Shown here: positions 1 to 11,347 of the stretch, piece after piece
Numbering within the stretch: the stretch's first letter is position 1
Layout of the letters: each line of letters begins with the position of its first letter
Source: Auriscalpium vulgare
Lineage: Eukaryota > Basidiomycota > Agaricomycetes > Russulales > Auriscalpiaceae
Assembly: GCA_019915015.1 (NCBI GenBank)
Contig: JAHBBC010000009.1
Span: forward strand, 1,612,001 to 1,676,000
Reading direction: 5' to 3'
DNA length: 64,000 bases
Notes under the pieces: model-generated
What the model saw: only the letters and a program-made list of their open reading frames with translations
What the model was told of the DNA's origin: nothing
The model's database searches: none
Position numbers and translations under genes: made by a program

Positions 1-3000
1 CTCGACCCCCTCGGTTGGAGGGCCGAGGGCCGTGCACAGAAGCCTGTGCACATCCGTGGAGGTGTGCTCGCCGATGAAGTCGGTTATGGGAAGACAGCGA
101 TCACCCTCGGTCTCATCGACTGCACGCGCGAGGCCATTGCGCGTGAGGTTGAAAAGGCGCCGGAAATTCCTGGCAAGATCAACGTCAAGGCCACCCTCGT
201 CCCTGTCCCGCCCCATCTCACACGCCAGTGGACGACCGAGAGCGAGAAGTTCATTTCAAAGAAGGCGGACTTCAAGACCGTCACCCTCACCACCGCAGCG
301 AACCTCAACACCGTTACTGTTCGCGATATCATGGACGCCGACACGATCTTCGTGGCTTCCAATCTCTTCAAGAGCTCTGTATACCTTGCGAACCTCGAGG
401 CGTTCGCGGCTGGTGGTGCGCTTCCCGCTGCGGACGGGCGATACTTTAACGCCCGTTTAGACACGTCACTGGAAGCCCTGAAGGGGCAGGTTGATCGGCT
501 GCGGACTGAGGGCTCGCGCGCGGTCATGACGGAGATCAAGGCTTCCCGGAAGAAGGGTAAGACAAGCATTCATGCATATGGACTGCAATTGCTGACCTCT
601 TGGCAGATCAAGAAGCCGAGGAAGCTATGCGCCCCTCGAAGCGCCTGAAGGGCGTGCATGGCGTTGCTGTGCCCAAGGATGTCTCGGTGACGTCTACAAA
701 GGCCGAAGCCTCGAGCAGCACGGCGGCCACTTCCGCGACGAATGTGGCCACAGGCTCGCGGAAATCTTCGTCGTCGTTCTTCAGTCACGTTGAAGTTCCT
801 TGCCCCTCCGATGTTTACAAGAAGGCGTCGGCCATGAAGAGCGACCGTTCGTCGTCTCCTATCCCACTCGAATCAGACGACGATGAGGAGCCTGTACAGC
901 CTAAGAACCGCCGAGCGGCTGCGAAGGTTGTTTATGTCGACGAAGATGAGGACGAGGACGAGAAGCCCGTGAAGAAAGGTCGTCTAAGCAAGGGCAAGCG
1001 CGCAGCGTCACCAGACTACGTGGCCTCCGACGAGGACGTGAACGACGAGGACGATGCTTCGTTCGGCGAGGAATCTGACGATGAGGATGCGCCCAAAGCT
1101 AAGTCGAAGGGTAAGGCCAAAGCTAAGCCGAAGCCAAAGACGAAACTGGGCCCCAAGCCGAAGAAGAATGCGAAGAAGTCCGAGGATGATGATTCGATGG
1201 ACGTTGACGATGCGACCACGTCGGCTTCTGAAGCATCGAATGTCTCGAAGAAGCGCAAGCGCGAGGAGAAAGAGGAAAAGCCGAAGGAACTGCGGGAGGC
1301 GAAGGACCCATGGAAGCTGCTGAAGGACGCGTCACGCGACTGGGAGGACATGAAGGCACCACCGCTCGAAATGTTCAATTTCGCGCGGATCGTCGTCGAC
1401 GAATACACGTACCTCGACGGCAAAACGCACGCGCTCATTACACGGCTCACTGCTGACCGGCGCTGGGTACTGTCGGGTACGCCTCCGATCCACGACTTCG
1501 CGGCTGTCAAGACCATCGCTGCGCACCTCGACCTGCATCTTGGAATCGACGACGACGGCGAGGGCCAATCAGCGCAGGTTCGGAAGCGTCGGCGCGAGCA
1601 GACAGGTACGTGTTCCATCAGTAGAAAAGTCACGTTTTATCTATGACGCGAACCAATCTTCTAGCTGTGGAAAAGTTCCACTCCTTCCGCGAGACTCATA
1701 GCTTAGACTGGCACGCGCACCGACACGACATCGGACAAGCCTTCCTGGACCGCTTCGTCCGCCAAGTGCGTTCTCCTTACTCGATATTCCTTACGTGCTA
1801 ATGACCTGCTGCAGAATATCGCCGAGATTGACGAAATTCCTTGGGTGGAGAAAATTGAGAAGGTTGTCTTGCCGGCCGCTGAGCGAGCAATCTACCTTGA
1901 ACTCGAGCATCACCTTCGTGCGCTGGACATGACCATCAAGCGCGGCAAGAAAACGGAGAGCGATCGGGAGAAGCGGTTGGCCCAGTCTCTCGGAGACAGC
2001 AAGTACGTTGAATTACGCGACTCCTTGTACATTTTTGCTAATTCGTGCACCAGCACCGCGGAGGAAGCCCTTCTCAAGCGCTGCTCGCACTTCGAGCTCG
2101 ATACCTCCGGCAAAGAGAACGCGATGAAGGCGTGCGAGGTCATCGTACAAGAGCGGAAGAAGCAGCTCCAGGACTGCAAAGTCGAGCTGCTGAAGAAGCT
2201 CAAGGAGGCGCTCAGCAAGGAAAAGGATATCGGACGCACCGACGACGAATCCATGTTCCAGGAGCACGTGCGCGTCTGCCGGACTGAGGGCGTTGGCGAT
2301 GAGGACGCCACCGAAGCCATCAAGGAGCTACTGAATGAGGCAGGCATCGGGCCCACCAGGATCTCGAAGTCTGGCAAGCCGATGAAGGACTCCACACTGC
2401 GCGAGGTCATCTGGGAGCACCGCGAGCAGACACATCACATCCGGCGCCTCACAAAGGAGCTCGTGGGCCGCCTGCGCTCCCTGCGCTACTTCACCGTCGT
2501 GCGCGACCTGCAGAAGCAGAACGATGAGCCGCCCGTCGTCGCGTGCCCCGCGTGCGGGCGCGACGCTGTGCCCATCGAGGAAATCGCTGTTCTCTCGTCA
2601 TGCGGTCACACCGGGTGCTATACGTGCGTGAAAGCTGCGGCGGATCGTGAGGAGTGCGTGTACGCGGCATCGGGCGCGTGCAAGGCGGCGGCGCGGGTGC
2701 TGAATATCGTGCGCGGCGACACGCTTGGCGTTGACGATGTGGAACGCGACGGGAGGGGCAAGCACTTCGGCCTGAAGCTCGAGAAGGTCATGGAGCTGAT
2801 AAAGTGCGTGTCTCTTCCGTACACGAACGTGTCTCGAAACTTGATCTGATAACCTTGCATTCCCCTAGGAAACGCATCCCGTCCGAAGAGCGCGTGCTCA
2901 TCTTCGTGCAATTCCCGGACCTCATGAAAAAGGTCGCCGAGGCGCTCACCGCGAACAAAGTGCCCTTCCTCGAGATCCGCGGCACCGCGGCGCAGAAGAG

Positions 3001-3283
3001 CAAGAACCTGGAGAAGTTCCAGACGGACAGCAAGGAGCGCGTGCTGCTGCTGAACGTGATGGACGAGAGTGCGTCAGGTGCGAACTTGACGAGCGCGAAC
3101 CACGCGGTGTTCCTCAGCCCGCTGCTCGCCGCAAGCCAGGAAATCTATATCGCGTGTGAGACGCAGGCGATCGGACGCCTGCGGCGCTTTGGGCAGACCA
3201 AGCTCGTGCACATTTGGCGGTTCTTGACAACGGACACAATTGACGTGGAGATCTTCGAGCAGAGGACGGGGAAGAAGGTATAG
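1..3283 (+). CDS. SNF2-family helicase with embedded RING finger (5' end outside window)
   Basis: Exons read as <1-556, 607-1605, 1665-1765, 1815-2803 and 2869-3283, all joined in frame by GT-AG introns. A SNF2 ATPase core begins at once with a Walker A motif (DEVGYGKT, near base 70). An unusual acidic and lysine-rich low-complexity insert (bases about 850-1300) follows, then a DEAH-box equivalent reading VVDEYTY (about 1390) and the LSGTPP motif. A C3HC4-type RING follows (CPAC and CGHTGCYTC, about 2540-2640). The helicase C domain ends with IGRLRRFGQT, the SNF2 motif VI. The ATPase-RING-helicase C order is that of Rad5/HLTF/SHPRH-like proteins, which remodel DNA or chromatin and act as ubiquitin ligases; a nuclear repair or chromatin role is inferred from this. 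The true start lies upstream of base 1. The family call is firm; the ortholog is not settled. Confidence 0.88.
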
Positions 3284-4144
3284 AGACGTCCCTGCCTGAT
3301 ATAATGTGGACCGCTTTGTTTTTATCGTTTGTTTTGTTTCGCTGTGCAATATTCCTCGTCGCATCATCTAACTGCATTTCTTGTACTATACCCAACCCTG
3401 CATTACTAGATAATTCACCCACTCCACACCGTGCCTGCCCTAGACGTACGGTGACTTCGTACCAACAGTCATACAAGCTTGTTGCAAGAACAACTGTCTG
3501 CTGAGCTCCAGCGGCGGTGACAACTGGAAGCTCTGCTTCAGTGGCGGTGACAACTTGAAGCTCTGCGGCTTCAGTGGCGTTGACGAAGTGCCACTGACGA
3601 TACCGCGGTTTGCACCACTTGAGGTTAAAAGGGCCCGATCGCACTTTCGTCCACGAGTCAATGCAACATACTTGTCGTCTCAAAATGAAAAGCCCAACGC
3701 TCTCAGGTCGATCCTGATGCGTAGTATCTGTCTCCGATTCAATTTCTCAGCGGCCCAAGTCTCTGCGGCTCACCTTACTCACAGAAGACAGTCGGCATGT
3801 TGTTTTCAGCGAAAATAGTGCTCTCGTGTCGCTCTCGGTTTCGCTTCCAGAGTCATTATATATTCTACATATTATTGCGCACTGACAGTCTACCAAAATC
3901 GTATAATGGACATTAGTATGCGGACAGAGGAGGATGAGGGGGAGGATCACAAAATCTGCGTGGCCAGCCGTCTTACCATCAGCTGCCTTGCCACCAAGCA
4001 CAAAACAGCGCCCGTCGTCATCGTCACCTAAAACACGGCGCCGTTAGTTGAGCATCCGTGTGCGAGGTGAACCAAGTTCAAGAACAGCCCCCTGAGTCCG
4101 GGGTGAGCTCCGATACAGATGATGCAAGCCGCAAACAGGACTTA
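3284..4144. other. Intergenic, with short degenerate tandem repeat
   Basis: No gene is supported. Bases about 3505-3585 hold two to three imperfect copies of a 30-36 bp unit beginning GCGGTGACAACT. Bases about 3430-3660 resemble 10940-11120, sharing a GCCACTGACG...TTGAGGT core, so this looks like a decayed dispersed repeat. Confidence 0.45.
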
Positions 4145-4950
4145 CCCTATCGCAACACACATGTACGGAGCGTCCGTCACCAGCTCCTTCATATTCGTCG
4201 GCTTCTCATCCGCCGGCAGGGGCCCTGGCAGGCCACAAAAAATTGCCACGACGAGCACGTCGATCGCTAAGAAAAGCGATAGGGTCGCGCTGTCCGCGAA
4301 CGCCACCCCATCGTGCAACAATCGTTGCAGTATGAGCGGGAAGACAGTCCCACCAACAAACAGTCCTTCACGTTCCAGTTAGCCCGGCTTGTCGCATGTC
4401 GCACGACCTCGAAGACAATGCTCACCGCTGGATGCAATTCCCATAGCCAGCATACTCCGGGGCCGGTCTGCCTGCGCGGACAGGTACGGGACATACACCA
4501 TGCCAGCCCCAACACCGATCGCGATGCTCTGCGCGTATGCTAAGTACGGGTCGTAGAAGTCGCTCTCGTTCATGCTGAGTAGTACTATCCTGCAAGTTGG
4601 CCCACCCAGTCAAAATAGTGATAGTGCAAAAATGTGGCACATACCCGCAAGCAAAAATAATTGGACCGAAAGTGCAAAGGCTGTCGAAATGGCCAGAGTC
4701 GTGCTGCATTCCGGCGGGGAGGCTGACCACGAGGATGAGGAAGAGCTGTATCGCGCCGATCCAGTGCACGCTTTTCGCGGATGCGCCGTGTTCGCGGGTG
4801 TACATGTCACTCCTGGTAGGCTCCGACCGAGAATGCGTATCCAGAGGATGCAGCAATAGTCAGCCAGCTATGTTGGAGAGATCAGCGGAAACAGCGGGGA
4901 AAGAGCATTGCACGCACGCGCCGAACAGCGTCGTCCACGCTTCTGATCGA
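4145..4950 (-). pseudogene. Relic of an MFS monocarboxylate-type transporter
   Basis: On the minus strand, pieces of one membrane protein can be read in order but in different frames: EAWTTLFGACVQ (about 4930), SGYAFSVGAYQE then DMYTREHGASAKSVHWIG (4720-4840), LFLILVVSLPAG, AIGVGAGMVYVPYLSAQ (about 4500), LAMGIASSG, and VGGTVFPLILQRLLHDGVAF (about 4300) ending at a GTAAGT donor (4145). This is the fungal MCT/MCH-like MFS family. A single-base frameshift separates AYQE from DMYTRE, an expected upstream methionine exon is not visible, and no C-terminal helices follow the last donor. I read it as a dead, truncated copy. Substrate is unknown; family members include riboflavin and monocarboxylate carriers. 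Confidence 0.7.
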
Positions 4951-6627
4951 GGTCGGGATGATGATGGCTGTCGCTGGTTGGGATCGTGGTATTGTAAGGA
5001 CATTCCGAATGACTGTGAGGTGGTGGATGCCGCCTAGCCGCAGATGGAGATGGAGTAGGCTCTGGCGCCTCCTATCTGGCTGCGAGCTTTGTGGCCGCGA
5101 CTGCGTAACGTCCTGTTGTACAATGATACCTTCCCAGCTCCTTCATCAGCGGGGGCTGCGTCAGGAATCGTGGCCAACGTGGCGTGACGGAAAATCACGA
5201 CGAGTATGTCAGACGCATAACCAATGAACAATTAGTGGCTGTACGGCATGCATAACTTGAGTTGGTCGAAAAGATGACAACGCGAATTCGGATGGTCCTC
5301 CGGCGTTTACATCTTTTACATAGTGCCCCTTTGTTTCTGTCCAACTACAGCAGTCGCATTTTGCAGGATCACGCTCTATGTAATGAGCATCCGATGTATA
5401 ACTGAGTAAAGTGGAGCGAAAACAAGCACAGTTCGACCTGAAGTGTTGCCTGTACGCTATGCGTGGCCAAGCGCTGCGTAATCTGTAGCTGTGGGAGGCT
5501 CGCACCTGTCGCTGGTTCGGATCTTGGACAGGTGCTATGGGTGGAGAGGTGTCAGGTGTAAAATGGTGCCAACAGGTACGCGTGAGGGGCCACGGGGTGC
5601 ACACATATGCGCGAGAAATCAGTCAATCGAAGAACAGTGAAAGGTCAAGGCGCACCGCAGAGCGTCCTTCGAGTCAAGGCGGACTCCATCTGAAGACAGG
5701 AGCCACCGTATCCATGGGCCTCAATTGCGGGCACGCCTTGGCGGGAAATCGATACGGACAGGCACGCGGGAATGCTGGCGCAGTGTGCGCCTGACTCCAG
5801 ATGACAGGGCGTGCTGCGCAGTGGGGGATAAATTGGAGGATTGTGCGCCGGAGGGTTGCAGATAATGGCTCGCAAGAGTGGGACGCACCTGATGGTGACG
5901 CTTGCGCATAGAGGCGAAGCGGACAGAGGATCACATTGAAGGTGACGATCTCGAGCCCTGCCCTTGGTACAGCCGCGCCGCTAGAACAGATGGTTGCGCA
6001 GGAGATTCGGAAGGTGGTGCAGGGAAGACTGGGGGGATAGTTCAACCGTCAGAGCCTCATCTTGAAGCTCACCGTCTTCCGAACTCTTCAAGTCAGCCAT
6101 ATGCATTGCCACTTGTTCAGTTGTCCACCCGGCACATTCGATTACCTGATGGCCTTAGAGCTAGCATATAGTAACCCATGTAGACAGATTGCTGGCGGCC
6201 AGCACGAAGAGGGAATGCTGCCACTTGATTGAATGCCATCCCTCTGGGTGTACGATGGTATACATATGTTGCTGGAAGTGGTACAGCATGAGAGTCGTCT
6301 GGGGATGGTGGCGGGGCCTCCGAGGTCCGGCGGTTGGAAGCCTAGGCGCGGCTGAGGAACTGAAAGACAGTCTGAAGTCTTCAACCGGAGCTGCGGCCCG
6401 CGTCGGCGTCCGAGTCGCCGGTTTGCAGTCGAGAGGGGACCGCACGTTTGTCCGCTCCCAACATCAGCTTGTTGTCTCAAAAGAAAAGTTAAGACTACAC
6501 GCGCGCACGGTGATGTAGAGTCAGAGGACTAGTATCAGAATTAATAAACATTGCTCGCGCAACCACATTATTTAATGCATCTGGAACTTCAGTAAAACCC
6601 ACTCGATTGAGGGTACGCAAGCACATA
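4951..6627. other. Intergenic, no gene seen
   Basis: I see no supportable coding exon or RNA gene. Open frames are short and lack family motifs or splice-consistent partners. The 3' flank of the transcription-factor duplication unit begins near its right edge. Confidence 0.4.
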
Positions 6628-9600
6628 TCAAGAAGACATCCCCAGGCCGTCGATAAACTGCCGCCATCTCTCATTCAGAATTTGGACGGGGTACTGCGGT
6701 TGCACGGGCGCGAACGCGAACGCCGCCATGTCTTCTGCGCCAGGGAGGTAGTGTGACGGCGTCTCCTCGATAGCTTGCATTGCCTGGTAGGAAGCATCTA
6801 CAGGGGTGCAGCCGTACGCGGACACGGACGCGGCAGGTCCATTGGAAGACGCTGAGTACACCGAAGGCGGGTTGGCGCTGTATGCACCTGGGGGAGCCAC
6901 GTGGCTGTCCGATGGTTCAACGCCAGCATGCACGCCGGGCTCTGCCACCACCAGGAGCTCCGCATTGGAGCTCTGCGGCTGCTTCCGGGCGTCGGCGAGA
7001 GGCGCTGTGCTCCCGCTCAGGCCGCCTGCGGATTTATTGATCACGCTTGTCCTGCCCCCGACTACGTCCAGCTCGTCTGGGACACCCAAGTCGCCGTCCT
7101 TGGGCAGTGGCCGCGACGTCTCTCCACCCTTCAGATTTCTCTGGTGATTATGGAATGCCGCATGAGCGCGCGCGTGGAGCTTGTCGAGCATCGTCTAAGC
7201 AAGATGATTGATCAGAATGGACGAGATGATTTGGGTCCTCACGTACCATGGTGCTAGGCGGGCGGCATAGCTGTGAGAACTCCTCATAGACGAGGCGTGC
7301 ATCATCCAACTCCGGGAGAGCGGTTTGGGCGAGCGTGGAGCCCGGACTCTCAACCACAATCGCGCCTAAAATGACCTTCAGAATAGTTAGCTCGCAAACT
7401 CGTCAGATCAGGAAAGATACTGACGCAAGATGTGTAGAATCCCGACCAGAAATACCACACACGACTGCTCAATTTCGGATGGACGGCATTCAGGCTTTTC
7501 AGGCTCGCGATCAGAACGAGGGCACTCCGATAGGCTGCCATAACAGACTGGCTGTATCTGTGCCGCAAAGGTTGCTCTGACTCGCGCAGCGCCTGCGCGA
7601 AGTAGCTCCTGTGGATGTAAAGCAGATCTACGTGCAGCGTGAGCAAGCGGTTGACTGGATCTGTGAATACTACCAACTAGATTCGCACTCGCATACGATA
7701 CAATATTGCTGCATAGCTCGCGTCGGATCTTGGTTCCATGATCCGGACGAATCTTGTCCAGGGCTTCGAAGATGTGACGGTATTGGGAACGTACGTATTC
7801 GCTTGTCAAGGTGGAGTAGGGAAGGGTAATCAAATTTTTGGACAGCAAACGCGTGTTGAACAGAAATCGACAAGCAGGCTGCTGAGTAGCGGAATTTCCA
7901 GGCGTGGACTGCCACCTTCGTCAGAACGGGTAGAAATATGAAAGGGAATATCGTACATCCGAGTTCTAAGCTACCGTCTCGTTTGGTTGACGAGGCTAGA
8001 TCGTCTGGAAACCGACAATCAGAGTGGCCAAGATTCAGTGCTGGCGGCCGACCGTTGACGACGCTCTGCAACACTTTATGAGCTCAACGGCTGGGCGCTT
8101 AGTGGGCGCGCTGACCACATACCGACCACGCGTCCCAGGTGTAGAATTCCCAAAACATCGTCCTTCGTCGCTGGACCTCTTCTCGCTCTAGATTCCAACC
8201 TGCACTGTCGCGCTCTGCGCAAGGTAAGAAATCATCTCTCCGGGAGGACAAACAACTCACGAAGGCCGGTCTGCGTGACAATGATAACTAGATAAGACAA
8301 AGGAGGATCTCGACTGCTTACCATCTGCGCAACCTTTGCACACAGCCCCAGGAGCAGCCACCGCCGCTCGCTGCCGGAGCGGTCAGCTTGGTACGAAAAA
8401 TGTACCATCAGGAACAACGCCTGCGAAGTCGCGCACGTCGCGCCCCGTACAATAGGCTCCAGCGCAAATGCTGCCCGCCCAAGCGCATGATATTGCTCCG
8501 CTATGAACTCGCGTGTAGGGCCGTCATCGAAAACCGCACCGAGCGCCAAGACCATGAAGAACACGGACACGCTGTGCGCGTGTATCAAAGACAGAGACGC
8601 AGGTCTATCCGGCGTCTGGTAGACCGGTTGGAGAATGACACGCTCAAAGTCGGCTCGTGGTATCGGGTCGTACCTGGTATCCTGTCAGCACTCGTGCGAA
8701 CGTGGCAACAGCTCGCGCGCTCACATCCATGCTATGTTTGCGTAGTAGAGATCCGCCAGCTGCATGGCGCGCTCACGCGAGGGAAGGTAGGTGTTGAAGG
8801 GCGCCGTACCGTGCATGGGCTCATAAGCGCCGAGGGGGAAGGATTCCGCCATTCTCACAATCTCGGCAGGGAGTCCTAGGCGCTTCGGGTTCCCGAGTTC
8901 CTTCGCTGCGATCTGCCCATCCTGGTAAAAGATTATTGTCAGCTCAGCCGAGAAGACGCATACAAATCGACTTGCCACCATCAGACTTTGCAGATACTTC
9001 CAAGCCGAAGGTAAGTACGCGCGAACGGTCAATTATGTTCCACGCACCTCGGCTCCAGCGGTTTCGCCATGATATTTCGCCCTACCCTCCCGATCGATCG
9101 CCAGTGAGCCCAATTTCTCAAACACGCTCTCCAAGTCTGCCTCATACTTGGCCTTTGGATCGCTGATATCCGCCAGCGGGTCCTGGTACCCTGCATCCCG
9201 AAGGAACGGGTGCGGCGCTGACGACTCGCTGTGCGCCTTTTCAAGCGCGACCTCTAACTCTTGAATGCGTCCGGACATGGCCTTGACCTGACCGTTGAGA
9301 TTAGATTCTCGGCGTGTGCCTTGAGGACTCTTGTCAAGCACACAGCAGGTCAGCGCTGGTCGTGTGGGTGGCGAATAGATCTTACTTGGTCTCACTCTTG
9401 TTCTCCCTCCAGGCTGTGAGAGTGCCTGGGAAGTGTTATCAGCACGAAGAGAGACGACGACCAGGGGAGAGGGCGCGCTCCGAGTCGGAGACGAACTGCC
9501 TCCAGTGGTACATACCATCCGGACAAATCGCAGCACATCCTCGACGAATGCATGACTGGCACGGAGAGGCCCTGCGCAACCCGACTGATCAGGTCGCAGT

Positions 9601-9777
9601 TCACCAACGAAGGGTCGTGTTTGCGCACCTGTCGCATTTGAGCTTGGACCTGTAGGGAACGAAGCGACGTGAGAACTCCGAGTCGGAAACCCACACCAGT
9701 AAGATCACTTACCGCCTACACTCGGCGCATGACTTGCCTTTGCCTTTTGATTGCGGAGCGGCGGTGGCAGTATCCAT
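6628..9777 (-). CDS. Zn2Cys6 fungal-specific transcription factor, copy A
   Basis: Fifteen exons, 5' to 3': 9777-9713, 9650-9630, 9571-9516, 9425-9386, 9327-9048, 8996-8979, 8921-8725, 8673-8322, 8270-8261, 8214-8123, 8065-7957, 7908-7678, 7627-7425, 7375-7247, 7194-6628; about 789 residues. The N-terminus carries a binuclear zinc cluster (SCAECRR, SKLKCDR, CQSC, CAAIC; residues about 16-46) for DNA binding. A coiled-coil linker (QVKAMSGRIQELEVALEKA) and a fungal_trans domain follow, with the FGRPPAL-like motif as NGRPPALNLGH. The tail is glycine/alanine/proline rich. Compared with copy B, exon 5 has 5 extra bases (GAATCTAACCTC versus GAAGCTC). The frame is restored only if the acceptor shifts 2 bases downstream (AAGAG), so the intact reading depends on that splice choice. 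A nuclear regulator is known for the family; targets are unknown. Confidence 0.82.
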
Positions 9778-10160
9778 CGACAGCTGGACGGGGTGCAGAG
9801 TGCTGGCAGCGCGCATGATGGGGGGAGTAGTCGAAAGTCACGGCCTCTCCACGGTTCCTCGGCGACAAAGTATGGTGGAAGCGCTGGTCTCGCGTAGGGG
9901 AAAGGCTGGCGGCGAGGATAATAAACGGACCACATGGCGTCTAGTCCTGAAACATAAAGTCGCTCTGAACGTTAGCCTTCACTTCGGCAATATGCTGACT
10001 TCTCCTGCGCCGAGTCAGCACACTAAACGCATACTAAAAGATTAGATATAGACAGAGTTAACATACGAATGAATCCTGCGTACTCGGCTACAAGCGTCCT
10101 GCGGCCAGCGTTCCGTCGCGGCATCCATGCTCGCCGCTCCAGGGACCGTCGCGTGGGCGG
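9778..10160. other. Spacer between factor A and CRIPT relic
   Basis: Probable upstream region of factor copy A. It aligns by eye with 14454-14833 of unit B, sharing the stretch around GGACCACATGGCGTCTAGTC. No separate gene is seen. Confidence 0.45.
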
Positions 10161-10470
10161 CTACTTGACCGACATGGTTGCCGTTCTTGAATGCGCAGAC
10201 ACCACCCGCTCTGCATAGGACGCCGTGTCAGTACATTGCGCGGTTCCGCGTTACCGGTCCTTGCACTTCCCCGCATAGGGCTGCACATTCGATATGTTAG
10301 TAGCCTGGCGCACCGCGGCAAGCGAGGGCAAACACGCACCTGAAATCGGTTGTTCTTGATGCTCGGCGCCTTTGGCAGCCCTCCTTGATGCTCGCTGAGG
10401 GACTTGAACGGGTCTATGGGGCGGCAACTTTCAAGAGTTTTTGGAGCACGGGACATGTAAAGTTGGTGTA
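10161..10470 (-). pseudogene. CRIPT pseudogene (copy A)
   Basis: Compared with the intact copy at 14834-15326, the acceptor before exon 2 is changed from CAG to CAA. The segment DPFKS is reached only after a frameshift, and an internal block encoding the SSSASIKEGSRN-like stretch is shortened. The CKDC zinc-ligand pair in exon 3 is destroyed by deletion. Exon 4 is reduced to a few codons before the conserved TAG (10161-10163). The first exon encoding MVCTKCEK is absent. No CRIPT can be made from this copy; it is a relic of the tandem duplication. Confidence 0.85.
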
Positions 10471-11347
10471 GCTCTAAGTTCACACGAAGTACACAATATT
10501 TACCCCGTCTTCGTTCAGATGGAATAGGTACAATGGTGAAATCGGAGCTACCCGTTTTCTCGGGCTCGCTCGCCTGTATGCCCTCGCTGACCAATAAGCC
10601 CTAGCCTGCCCTAACCTTATCCTCATTCCCCTGGAAGGTATGAGACTATCACTATGAGTAGAGTCCGGCTGCGGCCTTACACACTCCTTACACCCTCTCA
10701 AGAGAAAGCCCTGCGGTGAAGGGACGGGGTGTTTGAACACGCTATTTGTCTTGCTGTAGTCCGAGGTTACGCCTTCATCACGATCGCCCGCGGTTAGGCG
10801 TCATTCACCTGTGAGTTGCAAGCCCTTCATACTGGGGCTAGTGCATGCAAGCTAGCCGCAGACAACAAATGCCTTGTACACACGGGCCATTGCTGGCGGA
10901 CTCGGACGCTAGACTGGTGACCAGGAGCCACTGCCAGTGACGACGCCGGCGGTGCCTGCCTTGGACGTATGACGACTGCGTAACCTGTGTAGAGTCATAG
11001 CCTAAGATCAGCTAGCTTCGGTGGCGGACGACGACTGAACAAGCTCGCCGCCTCCGTTGCCACTGACGGCACCGGTTGAGGTCAAGAGGGTATTGCGTGT
11101 CGCACTCTCGTCAGCAACGCGGTCACTAGTAGTATCGACAGAATTCATAAACATCGAAATACTGCTGTCATATATTCTATAGCTAGCACGCAATCAGATT
11201 CCACCTAGAACTTCGGTAAAAACCACGAGATACAAAGCACAGGTAATATACGCAGACATACGCCATGAAGGAGACATCCTTAACTCCTCAATAAATTGCC
11301 GCCATATCTCCTTCCGATCTTGGATGGGCTGCCACGACCGCGCTGGG
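10471..11347. other. Junction between duplication units
   Basis: No gene is supported. Bases about 10940-11120 resemble 3430-3660. The right part is the 3' flank of factor copy B. Confidence 0.4.

Larger units (their letters stand above)
6628..10470. repeat. Segmental tandem duplication, unit A
   Basis: This unit matches unit B (11348-15326) in gene order, strand, exon boundaries and much of the non-coding sequence: a Zn2Cys6 factor gene then CRIPT upstream of it. Both units conserve introns, so the copy was made at DNA level. Unit A lacks the first CRIPT exon and most of the last, so the duplication was partial or has been eroded. Confidence 0.85.

Noticed and set aside
1016..1633. Long minus-strand frame opposite the SNF2 gene, very serine-rich
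   Set aside because: It is the complement of the acidic/lysine repeat region and has no start context or motifs.
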